From Lutimaribacter salitolerans (lineage in GTDB: Bacteria; Pseudomonadota; Alphaproteobacteria; Rhodobacterales; Rhodobacteraceae), in the NCBI RefSeq assembly GCF_042677865.1, contig NZ_JBHUDD010000051.1, forward strand, positions 1 through 43,347: a DNA stretch of 43,347 bases, in the 5' to 3' direction. The stretch's first letter is position 1, and every line of letters starts with the position of its first letter. Shown here piece after piece: positions 1 to 9,458 of this stretch. The translations under genes and the position numbers were made by a program. The notes beneath the pieces were generated by a model that saw only the letters and a list, made by a program, of their open reading frames with translations, did no database searches and had not been told where the DNA came from.

Positions 1-14
1 CGTTCTCATCCTGA

Positions 15-503
15 TTGACGCTGGATTCTCAGCCTGTTTGTCGCGCGGCACAGCAGAACCCCTTTTCATGGGGGCTGGACGATTTCGCCTATGCCGAGGA
101 TATCCGGCGGTTTGACAACGGCACGCCCGGCACCGTCTCTGCCGCTGCCAGCCTGCCGGCGATGGAGTGGCACGCAAGGCAGGATATTGCCGCGCTGGCG
201 GCGCACAACCGCACACTGACAACACGCCTGATCGACGGCTTTGATGCCATCGGCGCGCCGCTGATGTGCCCGCGCGCACGGGATCAGCGCGGCGGCAGTG
301 TGATGGTGCGCGCACCAGACGACACGCCTGCTGCAACGATCCTCGATACCTTGCGCGCAACGGGGGTCTACGCCGATGCGCGGGGCAGCGTGCTGCGCCT
401 TTCCCCCGGCGTGATGACGACAGACGCGGGTGTGGACCGCCTGATCGATGCGCTGTCGGGAATGTGGCGACCGGGCCAGTGCAAAGGCGCGCAGACCATC
501 TGA
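15..503 (+). pseudogene. Class V aminotransferase (kynureninase-like), C-terminal remnant
   Basis: The readable part is the small C-terminal domain of a fold-type I, class V PLP-dependent aminotransferase. It has a GLDDFAYAEDIRRFDNGTP-type segment followed by an ASLPAMEW helix and a final RLSPGV strand, which is the family's C-terminal order. The PLP-lysine domain is absent. The reading frame is blocked by an in-frame TGA at 12-14, so the gene is either truncated by the window edge plus a frameshift or is a true pseudogene. No ribosome binding site precedes the TTG at 15. It converges on the DUF6544 gene. A single sequencing error cannot be excluded. Confidence 0.6.
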
Positions 504-561
504 CCCCGGCTACGTGCTCAGCTCCGTCCCGTCGCGCCGGATTGGATGGCCCGGCGAATCC

Positions 562-1428
562 TCACTTTGCCAAGGTCGCCCGCGCAAAGCGGATGGCAGT
601 GACATCGGCACGGAAGAACGGGAAATAATCGTCCGTTCCGAACATGTTGCCGGCCTCCACGCGAAACGGCAGGCGATAGCCCTCGACCTCGCGAAAGTCG
701 GACGCGCGGGCCCCGAAGGGTTGCAGGCGGTACACCTTTTCCGGGTTGGCGTTGCTCCAGCGTTGGAAAACCACCGTGATCGGTCGTCCCTCGGCATCGA
801 CGGTCACATCGACGGCCTGTTCCAGACCGCCATGCCGGACGGTCACCCGCGCGCTGTCCGCGCCCAGGGCGTCCCACGTCACCCAAGGGCCGGGCAGCAG
901 CGCGGCGGGTGTCCATACAACCGCCTCCGCGATCTGGCGGCCAAAGGCCGAGCGGGTGTGATCAGGGTCGCCACCAAGCCTTGCAACCGGGATCACGCCG
1001 AAGATCCTGAAGCGCGTCCATGACGCCGTGTCCGACCCGGACACAGGAATGCCGCCCCGCGTTTGCATCTTCCAGACGAACCCATGGGGCGCGCCCAGTA
1101 TCTGCCGCGCCTTCATCGGCTGATAGGCGGGCTTGTCCTTTGTGCCAAGGCTGAACTGGCCGGTCATGTCGATCTCGGCAACCGGGAAAAGTGGCGTGCC
1201 AGCCTGAATGGTATAGGTGAAACACCGTCGCGCAGGTTCCGGCAGGTCGGCAACCCACTGTTCCGTGAACCGCTTTGGTGATGCAGGCTGAAGTGTCGCA
1301 AGCCGCTGCCATTCGACCCGGTCCGCCTGTTGATCCCGCAGTACAAGCGTGCCTGCAAGAACAAGGCCACTCAGCGCCAGAAAGCCCAAGGCGAAAAGAA
1401 AGAACATGGTCCCGGCCCCCGTTGCCAC
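562..1428 (-). CDS. DUF6544 family protein
   Basis: The 288-residue protein has one N-terminal membrane helix (about residues 8-28). A soluble domain follows, with the pattern of the DUF6544/DUF6920 family: an RRCFTYTI strand near residue 68, a GQFSL strand, a WTRFRIFGVIPVAR segment, and a C-terminal region ending in FRADVTAIRFA. Biochemical function is unknown; homologues are annotated only by domain number. It is divergent from the glutaredoxin/MauE gene across about 165 bp that carries a strong dyad. The family assignment is from memory of conserved segments, so it is moderately certain. Confidence 0.65.
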   Translation of the reverse strand: MATGAGTMFFLFALGFLALSGLVLAGTLVLRDQQADRVEWQRLATLQPASPKRFTEQWVADLPEPARRCFTYTIQAGTPLFPVAEIDMTGQFSLGTKDKPAYQPMKARQILGAPHGFVWKMQTRGGIPVSGSDTASWTRFRIFGVIPVARLGGDPDHTRSAFGRQIAEAVVWTPAALLPGPWVTWDALGADSARVTVRHGGLEQAVDVTVDAEGRPITVVFQRWSNANPEKVYRLQPFGARASDFREVEGYRLPFRVEAGNMFGTDDYFPFFRADVTAIRFARATLAK

Positions 1429-1480
1429 GACGGCCTTTACACCGCAGTTCCGTGTCGCGCGCCATGATGCGTATCAAATC

Positions 1481-1508
1481 AGCCCTGTTTTGTGCAACAA
1501 AACCGGCT
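1481..1508. promoter_or_regulatory. Interrupted dyad, possible operator
   Basis: GTTTTGT (1487-1493) and ACAAAAC (1497-1503) form a perfect 7-bp inverted repeat around a 3-nt centre. AGCC (1481-1484) and GGCT (1505-1508) extend it. It lies between two divergent genes, where an operator is expected. No T-run follows on either strand that would favour a terminator. A TTGACA hexamer lies at 1517-1522 without a clear -10. Confidence 0.45.
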
Positions 1509-1593
1509 TCAGATCGTTGACAACGTGAGCGCCCTGCAAACGGCTGCGGCATGAATGACGTGGCTTGCGCACAGGACCCTGAAAGGAGATGTG

Positions 1594-2355
1594 ATGGCTT
1601 TGGATCAGAGAAACAAAACCGCGGTTCTCTACCGGATGGTCATGCCCGACCATCTGTGCCCCTTCGGCCTCAAGTCGAAAGACCTGCTCGAACGACATGG
1701 CTTTGCGGTCGAGGATCACCCCCTTGAGACACGCGACGAGACGGATGCATTCCTGAAGGATCACGGTGTCACGACAACGCCGCAAACCTTCATCGCAGGC
1801 GAAAGGATCGGCGGGCACGAAAAATTGCGCGCCTATTTCGGAAAGCCCGTGAAGGACGAGGATGCGACCTCCTACGCGCCGGTCATCGCGATATTCTCGG
1901 TTGCTTTCCTGATGGCACTGGCGGTCAGCTGGTTTGCCTTCGGCACGGTGTTCAGCATCCGCGCGATCGAGTGGTTCGTCGCAATCAGCATGTGCATTCT
2001 TGCGATCCAGAAACTTCAGGATATCGAGAGCTTTTCGACCATGTTCCTGAATTACGACCTGCTGGCGCAGCGCTGGGTGCGCTACGGCTACCTGTACCCC
2101 TTTGGCGAGGCATTGGCCGGTGTCCTGATGATCGCGGGCGTGCTGATCTGGATCGCTGCACCTGTCGCGCTGTTCATTGGCGGTGTCGGTGCCGTGTCGG
2201 TGTTCAAGGCTGTCTACATCGACAAGCGCGCGCTGAAATGCGCATGCGTCGGCGGTTCCAGCAACGTGCCCTTGGGGTTCGTGTCGTTGACCGAGAATGT
2301 CATGATGGTCGTCATGGCAATCTGGATGCCGATAAGGATGCTGTGGCTGGGTTGA
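1594..2355 (+). CDS. Glutaredoxin-like domain fused to MauE/DoxX-type membrane protein
   Basis: The N-terminal 85 residues are a glutaredoxin/thioredoxin fold: a strand, then C22-P-F-G25, and a cis-proline segment TTPQTF at 61-66. Helices of a MauE/DoxX-type redox-associated membrane domain follow (about 95-253). They include the conserved KCACVGGSSNVPLGFVSLTEN segment near the C terminus, whose two cysteines are the likely redox partners. Start 1594 is preceded by AAAGGAGAT. The active site is monothiol (CPFG instead of CPxC), so it may transfer electrons to the membrane domain or handle glutathionylated partners. That role is inference; the domain calls are firm. Confidence 0.8.
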   Translation: MALDQRNKTAVLYRMVMPDHLCPFGLKSKDLLERHGFAVEDHPLETRDETDAFLKDHGVTTTPQTFIAGERIGGHEKLRAYFGKPVKDEDATSYAPVIAIFSVAFLMALAVSWFAFGTVFSIRAIEWFVAISMCILAIQKLQDIESFSTMFLNYDLLAQRWVRYGYLYPFGEALAGVLMIAGVLIWIAAPVALFIGGVGAVSVFKAVYIDKRALKCACVGGSSNVPLGFVSLTENVMMVVMAIWMPIRMLWLG

Positions 2356-2679
2356 CCACCCGGCTTGCGCAACCGCCAGTCCCGAAACGGGTTCATGCAG
2401 ACCGGCGTCACGGCGATCTACGGTGTCTTGCCTGTGGGATTTCAAAGTGTGATGTCACATCATGTCATCGCACGGACCGGGCAAGGCGGGAACCGAGCGA
2501 CCATCGGGCAGACCGCCGGTACGTCGCCATGACACACCTGCAAATGCCAGCCTTCTCTGGTCTGCTTGGGTCGGCACCCCCCTGCCCGGCTGCCGGTCAG
2601 GCCATATCTGATTGCCGCCGGATGTCCGTGCAGGCAGTGTCGTCCCCAGCGACCAGTTGCAACAACCAAGATCGGCATC
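2356..2679. other. Intergenic region, 324 bp, no gene seen
   Basis: No reading frame here has a ribosome binding site or family resemblance. The only organised element found is the palindrome at 2450-2462. The promoter of the DUF6880 gene probably lies here, but no good -35/-10 pair was recognised. Confidence 0.4.
2450..2462. promoter_or_regulatory. Perfect odd palindrome TGATGT-C-ACATCA
   Basis: The two 6-bp arms are exact reverse complements around a central C. The site is about 217 bp upstream of the DUF6880 start and about 95 bp downstream of the MauE fusion stop. It overlaps TGTGA and TCACA words, but these are 2 bp apart rather than the 6 bp of a CRP/FNR-type site. The regulator is unknown. 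Confidence 0.35.
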
Positions 2680-4116
2680 ATGTCCAGGAAAAGCTTGAAC
2701 AAGGCAAATCTCGAAAAACTGGGGGCCGAGGCTCTGGCCGCTCTGGTGATGGAACTGGTGCAGGGCAACGCCGCCCTGCAACGGCGCGCGCGCATGGCGC
2801 TGAGTGCCGCGCAGGGGCCAAAGGACGTGGCTGCGGATCTGCGCAAGCGGTTTGCGTCGCTGCGGCGGGCCAGAGGCTTCGTGGGCTGGCGCAAGCAAAA
2901 GGCCTTGGTCACGGACCTGCGCGGACTTTTGACCGTGATCGAAACCACGGTGGCACCGGATGACCCGGACGAAGCGTTTGACTTGCTGTGGTCCTTCCTG
3001 TTGCTGGTCCCGTCGATCCATGAACGCACCGACGACAGCAACGGATCGGTCGGGGATGTGATGCGCGACGCCGTGGAGATGATCGCCCAAGTCGCCCCAA
3101 GCATCACCATCGACCGCATCGCGCTGGCCGAGCGCATTCTGGATGCCGTCACGGACGCGGGCTATGGTGAATTCGACGGCATCATTCCCGCCACCGCAGA
3201 GGCGCTGGGGCGCGAGGGGCTGGACCATCTGAAACAGATCACCCGGACCTGGCAATCCGCCCCGCCAAGCGAAGAGGCGATTGCGCGGTATCGGGGCTTT
3301 GGCCTGATGTCGTCACCCGAAGACAGCATAAGGCGGTCCAAGGACCTGACCGCGTCGGTCATTCTTGCGGATATCGCCGATGCCCAAGGCGACGTCGATG
3401 CCTATATGGCGCGCTATTCCGCCGAGCAGTTGACCTATGGCACCATTGCCCCCGGTGTCGCGCGCCGCCTGCTTGCCGCCGGTCGCGTGGACGAGGCCCA
3501 CGAGATCATCAAGGGCGCGCTGACCGCCGAAGACGGCAAGCCATTGCGGTTGTTCCGGCAGGACCTGAACGAGGTATACGAGGACTGCCTGCAACGTCTG
3601 GGCAGGACGGACGAGTTGAAATCACACCTCTGGGAGACGTTCGAACAGACCCTCAGCACCCGCAGCCTGCGCAGCTATCTCAAGCTGCTGCCCGACTTCG
3701 ACGATATCGAGGCCGAGGAAAAGGCCCTGACCCTTGCGGAATCACATAGCCATCCGGGCGCGGCGCTTGGCTTTCTGATCGACTGGCCGGCGCATGACCG
3801 CGCGGCAAGGGTCGTGCTGTCGCGGGCCAATGAACTGGATGGCGATGCCTATCACCTGCTCACCGAAACTGCCAACGCGCTCGAGGCAGAGCATCCGCTT
3901 GCCGCGACAGTGATCCGCCGCGCCATGGTGCAGGACACGCTTGATGGCGCCAGATCAACCCGATACCGCCATGCAGCCCGCCACCTGGCCGAGTGCCAAG
4001 CCAACGATGCCGTCATCGCGGATTACAACGGTTTTCCGACACATGCGCAGTTTGTCGCAACGCTGAAAGACAAGCATGCGCGAAAATACGGGTTCTGGCA
4101 GTTGGTCGATGGCTGA
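2680..4116 (+). CDS. DUF6880 family protein
   Basis: This is a soluble 478-residue protein with no signal peptide or membrane helix. It opens with a SLNKANLEKLGAEALAALVMELV helix. A largely helical body follows, resembling tandem helical-repeat (SEL1/TPR-like) proteins, for example DEAHEIIKGALTAEDG and ADIADAQGDVDAYMARYS. A conserved C-terminal YRHAARHL...YGFW region closes it. These are features of the DUF6880 family, whose function is unknown. Start 2680 gives the N terminus MSRKSLNKANLEKL typical of the family. The longer upstream reading frame is unlikely to be coding. It appears monocistronic. Confidence 0.7.
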   Translation: MSRKSLNKANLEKLGAEALAALVMELVQGNAALQRRARMALSAAQGPKDVAADLRKRFASLRRARGFVGWRKQKALVTDLRGLLTVIETTVAPDDPDEAFDLLWSFLLLVPSIHERTDDSNGSVGDVMRDAVEMIAQVAPSITIDRIALAERILDAVTDAGYGEFDGIIPATAEALGREGLDHLKQITRTWQSAPPSEEAIARYRGFGLMSSPEDSIRRSKDLTASVILADIADAQGDVDAYMARYSAEQLTYGTIAPGVARRLLAAGRVDEAHEIIKGALTAEDGKPLRLFRQDLNEVYEDCLQRLGRTDELKSHLWETFEQTLSTRSLRSYLKLLPDFDDIEAEEKALTLAESHSHPGAALGFLIDWPAHDRAARVVLSRANELDGDAYHLLTETANALEAEHPLAATVIRRAMVQDTLDGARSTRYRHAARHLAECQANDAVIADYNGFPTHAQFVATLKDKHARKYGFWQLVDG

Positions 4117-4384
4117 CACAGGGCCAGAGCTTTCAGCCCCGGCTCATACCTCGAAGGCCGCAAGATCCCTGTCACCCAAGGAATGACAAAACCGCTTTGG
4201 GACGATCACGGGCAATGCGGCCTCGGGCCTTTGCCGACCATCTTTCCCACGCCATGGGGCGCATATCCCCGGCACTTGAGCCAGCGCAAAGACAGGCCCG
4301 CCGCCGTCTGGCAGACACGTGCCATGCATCGCGGCTTTGCCACGGCATCACAGCGCGCGGTATCGCAAGTCAGGAGAGAATGGC

Positions 4385-5140
4385 ATGATGTTCGATTTTT
4401 CGGGAAAGACGGCGATCGTCACGGGCGCAGCATCCGGCATCGGGGCCGCGATCGCGCAGGAACTTGGCGCATGCGGGGCGTTCGTCATCGTCTCTGATCT
4501 GAAGTCAGAGGGCTGCGCAAGGACGGTGGACAGCATCCACGCGCAGGGCGGCAAGGCAAAGCCCTTTGCGGCGGATGTCGCCGATGCGCAGGACATGGAA
4601 GCGTTGGTTGCCTTTGCCGAGGCCGAGACCGGTGCCTTGCATCTGGCCGTGAACAACGCCGGTATCGGTGGCGCACAGGCCCCGGTCGGCGAATACCCCG
4701 TGGACGCGTGGGAGCAGGTGATCAAGGTGAACCTGAACGGCGTGTTCTTCGGCATGCGCCACCAGATCCCCGCGATGGAACGCGCGGGCGGCGGTGCCAT
4801 CGTGAACATGGCCTCCATCCTGGGCAGCGTGGGCTTTGCCAATTCTTCGGCCTATGTCGCCAGCAAGCATGCGCTTTTGGGTCTGACCAGGACAGCCGCC
4901 ATGGAATATGCCACCAAGGGAATCCGCATCAACGCGGTCGGCCCGGCGTTCATCCAGACACCCCTGCTGACCGACAATCTGGATCAGCAGATGCTGGACG
5001 GTCTGGCCGCCCTGCACCCGATGGGGCGCATCGGAACACCCGAGGAAGTGTCGGCCCTGACCTGTTTCCTGTTGTCGGACCGCGCCAGCTTTGTCACCGG
5101 CAGCTACCATCTGGTCGACGGGGGCTACACGGCCCCCTGA
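4385..5140 (+). CDS. SDR family NAD(P)-dependent oxidoreductase
   Basis: A classical short-chain dehydrogenase of 251 residues. The cofactor loop is TGAASGIG at residues 13-20. An acidic residue (D38) after the second strand favours NAD over NADP. NNAG is at 90-93, and the catalytic Ser144, Tyr157 and Lys161 form the YxxxK pattern. The C terminus ends VDGGYTA as in cyclohexanol/3-oxoacyl-ACP reductase-like members. AGGAG at 4372-4376 lies 8 bp before ATG 4385; ATG 4388 is an equally framed alternative. Substrate cannot be read from the sequence and no pathway partners are adjacent. Confidence 0.9.
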   Translation: MMFDFSGKTAIVTGAASGIGAAIAQELGACGAFVIVSDLKSEGCARTVDSIHAQGGKAKPFAADVADAQDMEALVAFAEAETGALHLAVNNAGIGGAQAPVGEYPVDAWEQVIKVNLNGVFFGMRHQIPAMERAGGGAIVNMASILGSVGFANSSAYVASKHALLGLTRTAAMEYATKGIRINAVGPAFIQTPLLTDNLDQQMLDGLAALHPMGRIGTPEEVSALTCFLLSDRASFVTGSYHLVDGGYTAP

Positions 5141-5345
5141 CGACACCCCGGGGCCACCCAAGCTGAAACAGCGCGCGTCGTGGAGCAGCGGCGCGCGCCT
5201 GTGTCAGTTCGGCCGTGGCCCAATGGCTTGCGGCCTTGCAAAAGTCGGGGACATCGCAGGCCTCACCAGGGGCAAAAGGCACACTGCCGGGAACACAGGC
5301 ACCATCTCAGGCGTTGGAATCCTTGGATGATTCTGGAATGCCCCC

Positions 5346-6083
5346 ATGACGCTTGATAGCCTTGTCGCCGCCTTGCACGATACCGACACCATGCTTCCGC
5401 TTCTGTGCAGCGTGGTTGCCGGTGTCGTGATCGGGGTCGAGCGCGAGTTTCAGGGGAAAGCTGCGGGGGTCCGCACGCATACGCTTTTGTGCTTTGCATC
5501 CGCGATCCTGACCCTCGTTGGACTGCGCATGGCGGAATGGACGTCAAACCTGTCCCAAAACACGCAAGTGGTCTCTGATCTGGCGCGCATGCCCCACGCG
5601 ATCCTGACAGGCGTGGGTTTTCTGGGTGCCGGGGTGATCTTTCGCGAGGGTGCATCCGTTCATGGCCTGACGACCGCGGCCTCGCTGTGGCTGACTGCGG
5701 CCCTTGGCATCGTGTTCGGCACCGGGCTTCTTGAACTGGGAACGATCGGAACCGCCGCCGCCGTCGCCGTTCTGGTCCTGCTGCGCGTTTTGCAAAGCGT
5801 CACGATCAAACACCCGGCGCTCCGCCTTGAAATCGCAGTCAGAGCGGACAGCCGCTATGACGGGGCGGCACTGGCAAGAGACCTTGCAGCGCAACATCTC
5901 AAGGCCGGTCCGGTGTCTCGTCGACAAGACCATGCCACCGGGCTGCGGCACTTCAGCCTGATCGCCTCGTCCTTACATTCGGACATCGATGCCGAACGAC
6001 TGGCCAAGGCGCTGCATGACGAACCGATGGTTCTGGAGTTCTCCATCATCCCGCTGGAAAACGAATCTCTGGCGGGCCCTTGA
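5346..6083 (+). CDS. MgtC/SapB family protein
   Basis: The 245-residue membrane protein has four or five hydrophobic segments in its first 150 residues. It carries the MgtC/SapB hallmarks: an AGVVIGVERE segment (25-34), GVRTHTLL (41-48) and GVGFLGAGVIFREG (89-102), followed by a soluble C-terminal domain of about 90 residues. MgtC-type proteins influence magnesium adaptation and F-ATPase activity in other bacteria; the role here is untested. A GC-rich stem (GCGCGCG 5171-5177 with CGCGCGC 5192-5198) separates it from the SDR gene. It therefore probably has its own promoter. Confidence 0.88.
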   Translation: MTLDSLVAALHDTDTMLPLLCSVVAGVVIGVEREFQGKAAGVRTHTLLCFASAILTLVGLRMAEWTSNLSQNTQVVSDLARMPHAILTGVGFLGAGVIFREGASVHGLTTAASLWLTAALGIVFGTGLLELGTIGTAAAVAVLVLLRVLQSVTIKHPALRLEIAVRADSRYDGAALARDLAAQHLKAGPVSRRQDHATGLRHFSLIASSLHSDIDAERLAKALHDEPMVLEFSIIPLENESLAGP

Positions 6084-6125
6084 TACCCGTGACGCACTGC
6101 AGGCCAGCGCCTGTCGTGCGCCCGG

Positions 6126-6922
6126 TCAGCTGAAGCTGCGCAGCCGCGATATGTCGATCCGGCCCAACTCATGCGCCACAGGGGTCAGCGGCACGAAGGA
6201 CATGCTCAGCCCCGATGGCCGCAGCGTGCCGATGCCGAACCCCGTGCCCTCGACGATGCGCATGTCGACGGGTTCCAGCAGATCGACGGTGGATTTCAGT
6301 CCCAGGTTGGTAAACACCGGGATACCGTGCCACTGCGTCACGCGGTTCACATGCACATGGCCCGACAGGATGCCGATCACGCCCTGTCCCTGCAGCATCT
6401 GGGCCAGCCGCGCGGTCGATGCGACGTCCAGCGTGGCCCATGGCAGCGCATCATCGCCCAGATGCGGCGGATGATGCGCCACCACCAGCCGGGGCAGATC
6501 GGAGTGCCGCGCCAGCGCCTGTGCCAGCCAATCCAGTTGCGCATCGTCCAGCGCGCCGGCGACGCGACCGGGCACCAGCGTGTCCAGCGTGATGACATGC
6601 AGCCCGGCAATCACCGCGTCATGGGCATGGGGCGCGGTGCCCATCCCGGTGTCGAACCCTTCGTGAAAGGCCCCGCGCGCATCGTGATTGCCAAGCGCCA
6701 GCACCACCGGCATCGGCAGCGGGGCCAGCGCCTCGCGCAGCAGGGCATAGGACGCCGCGTCGCCGGTATCGGTCAGATCGCCCGAGATCACCACGAAATC
6801 CGGTGGCACCGGCATCGCGGTCACGCTGCCGATGACTTCGGCCAGCGCCAGTTGCGTCTTGGCGGGCCGCGCGTTGTCGCCGGGGGCGGTCAGGTGAAGG
6901 TCGGTCAGGTGGATGAAGCGGG

Positions 6923-6926
<4 letters not shown>
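6126..6926 (-). CDS. Metallophosphoesterase (class III phosphodiesterase, CpdA/GpdQ-like)
   Basis: All dinuclear metal-site motifs of calcineurin-like phosphodiesterases are present in order: D9-L-H11, GD at 49-50 (SGDLTD), GNHD at 79-82, AHHPP, and SGHVHVNR near residue 200. Length (266) and motif spacing fit CpdA/GpdQ-type enzymes that cleave cyclic nucleotides or glycerophosphodiesters. There is no signal peptide, so it acts in the cytoplasm. Its ATG overlaps the stop of the preceding ABC ATPase by 4 bp (ATGA). This makes it the last cistron of the importer operon and suggests that the imported compound, or a signal tied to it, is a phosphodiester. That link is inference. Confidence 0.88.
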
Positions 6927-7695
<769 letters not shown>

Positions 7696-7699
<4 letters not shown>

Positions 7700-8643
7700 G
7701 CGTCGCCCTCCGCCAGATGACACAGCGCGCCGCCGCGCAACGGCGGCCGCGTGCCCGCGCAAACCGGCACCTCCACCGGGCAGCGCCCTGCGAAACGGCA
7801 ACCGCGCGGCAGATCGGCCAGCGGCGGCACGCTGCCGGGGATGGTGGGCAGCCGGTGCCGCCCCCCGGCAACGCGCAGCGCCTGTGGCCGGGGGCGCGCG
7901 TGCAGCAGGCCCTTGGTATAGGGATGCTGCGGGTCGGCCAGCACCTGCGCGGTCGGCCCCCGCTCGACGATATCGCCGCCATACATCACCAGCAGATGGG
8001 TGGTCGCCCGCGCCACCGCCGCCAGATCGTGACTGATGAACATCAGCGCCATGCGGCGGCTTTCGGTCAGGCCGGCCAGCAGTTCGGTGATGCGCAGCGC
8101 CACGTTGGCATCCAGCGCCGTCGTCGGCTCGTCCGCGATCAGCAGCCCCGGATCGCAGGCCAGCGCCAGCGCGATCAGAACCCGCTGCCGCTGCCCGCCC
8201 GACAGCTCGTGCGGATATTGCCGCCGCCGCGCGGCGGGATCCGGCAGGCCGACCTCTTCAAACAGCGCCAGCGCGCGCGCCGTGGCGTCCGACCGCGACA
8301 GCCCAAGATGCAGGCGCAGCGGCTCGGTCACCGTGTCGCCCACCCGGCGTAGCGGGTTCAGCGCGGCCATCGGCTCCTGAAAGATCATCGCCACGCGGCG
8401 GGCACGCAGGGCGCGCCAGTCACGCTCGGGCGCGCCTGCCATGTCGCGGCCATCCACGGCCAGTTGCCCGGTGACCCGCGCCGCATCGGGCACCATCCCC
8501 ATCAGGGCCAGCCCCAGCATCGACTTGCCGCTGCCGGATTCGCCCACCACGCCGACGCGGTCGCCCGGGCGCAGACCCAGCGCCGCCTGCCGCAGCGCCA
8601 GCGCGCCGCCGAACTCCACCGAAAGATCCCGCACCTCGATCAT
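7696..8643 (-). CDS. Oligopeptide-type ABC transporter ATP-binding protein (DppD/OppD-like)
   Basis: The 315-residue ATPase has Walker A GESGSGKS (34-41), FQEPMAALNP Q-loop, LSGGQ (147-151), LLIADE (167-172) and ISHDLAAV. The C-terminal extension contains the cysteine-containing oligopeptide-transporter motif (GCRFAGRCP...C...C). That motif is diagnostic of the DppD/OppD family and often holds an iron-sulfur cluster in relatives. The start at 8643 overlaps the upstream permease stop by 4 bp. All ORFs of this operon are coupled by ATGA/GTGA overlaps, implying tight stoichiometry. Confidence 0.92.
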
Positions 8644-9458
8644 CTTGCGCGCCTCAGCCTGGGGTCGGTGATGTCGCGCAAGCCGTCGCCCAGCAGGCCA
8701 AAGCCCAGCACGGCGGCCACGATGCACAGCCCCGGCCAGATCGCCAGTTGCGGGGCCAGGTACATCAGGGTCTGCGCCTCGGACAGCATCCGCCCCCAAC
8801 TGGTGGCGGGGGGCTGCGCGCCAAGGCCAAGATAGGACAGCGCGGCCTCGGCCAGGATCGCCACGGCGAATTCGATGGTGGCCTGCACGATCACGGGGGC
8901 GGCGATGTTGGGCAGGATGTGATCGCGCGAGATGGCAAAGCGGTTCATGCCCGCCGCGCGCGACGCAAAGACATATTCGCGGGTCCAGATCTGGTTGGCC
9001 GCCGCGCGCGAGACGCGGGCAAAGATGGGGATGTTGATGAAGGCGATCGCCGCCACCGCCACGCCCAGCGAGGGGCCGAACACCGCCGCCAGCATGATCG
9101 CGAACAGCAGCGCGGGAAAGGCAAAGCCGATGTCGGCTACCCGCATCACCGCATCCTCGACCCAGCCGCCGATGGCACTGGCCAGCAGGCCAAGCGCGGT
9201 GCCGATGCTGCCCCCGACGCCGACAGCGATCAGCGCCACCGCCATCGAATTGCGCGCGCCTGCCATCAGTTGCGACAGCACATCGCGGCCCAGTTGGTCG
9301 GTGCCCAGCCAGTGCTGCGCCGAAGGATCGGCAAACTTGCCCGGAATGTTCTGGAGTGCGGGATTGTGCGGCGTCCAGACCAGAGACAGCGCCGCCGCCC
9401 CGGCGACGAGGGCCACAAGCCCACCGCCGACGATCAGGTTGATGGGCAGCCGTCTCAC
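8640..9458 (-). CDS. Oligopeptide-type ABC transporter permease (DppC-like)
   Basis: The 272-residue inner-membrane permease has an N-terminal helix and a GTDQLGRDVLSQLMAGARNSM segment (DppC N-terminal signature). It also has the EAA-loop RAAGMNRFAISRDHILPN that docks on the ATPases, and about five further helices. The start is a GTG at 9458 overlapping the upstream stop (GTGA, 9458-9455). Reading on upstream gives unrelated residues and no RBS, so the GTG is favoured over any upstream ATG. Confidence 0.9.
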   Translation of the reverse strand: MRRLPINLIVGGGLVALVAGAAALSLVWTPHNPALQNIPGKFADPSAQHWLGTDQLGRDVLSQLMAGARNSMAVALIAVGVGGSIGTALGLLASAIGGWVEDAVMRVADIGFAFPALLFAIMLAAVFGPSLGVAVAAIAFINIPIFARVSRAAANQIWTREYVFASRAAGMNRFAISRDHILPNIAAPVIVQATIEFAVAILAEAALSYLGLGAQPPATSWGRMLSEAQTLMYLAPQLAIWPGLCIVAAVLGFGLLGDGLRDITDPRLRRAR

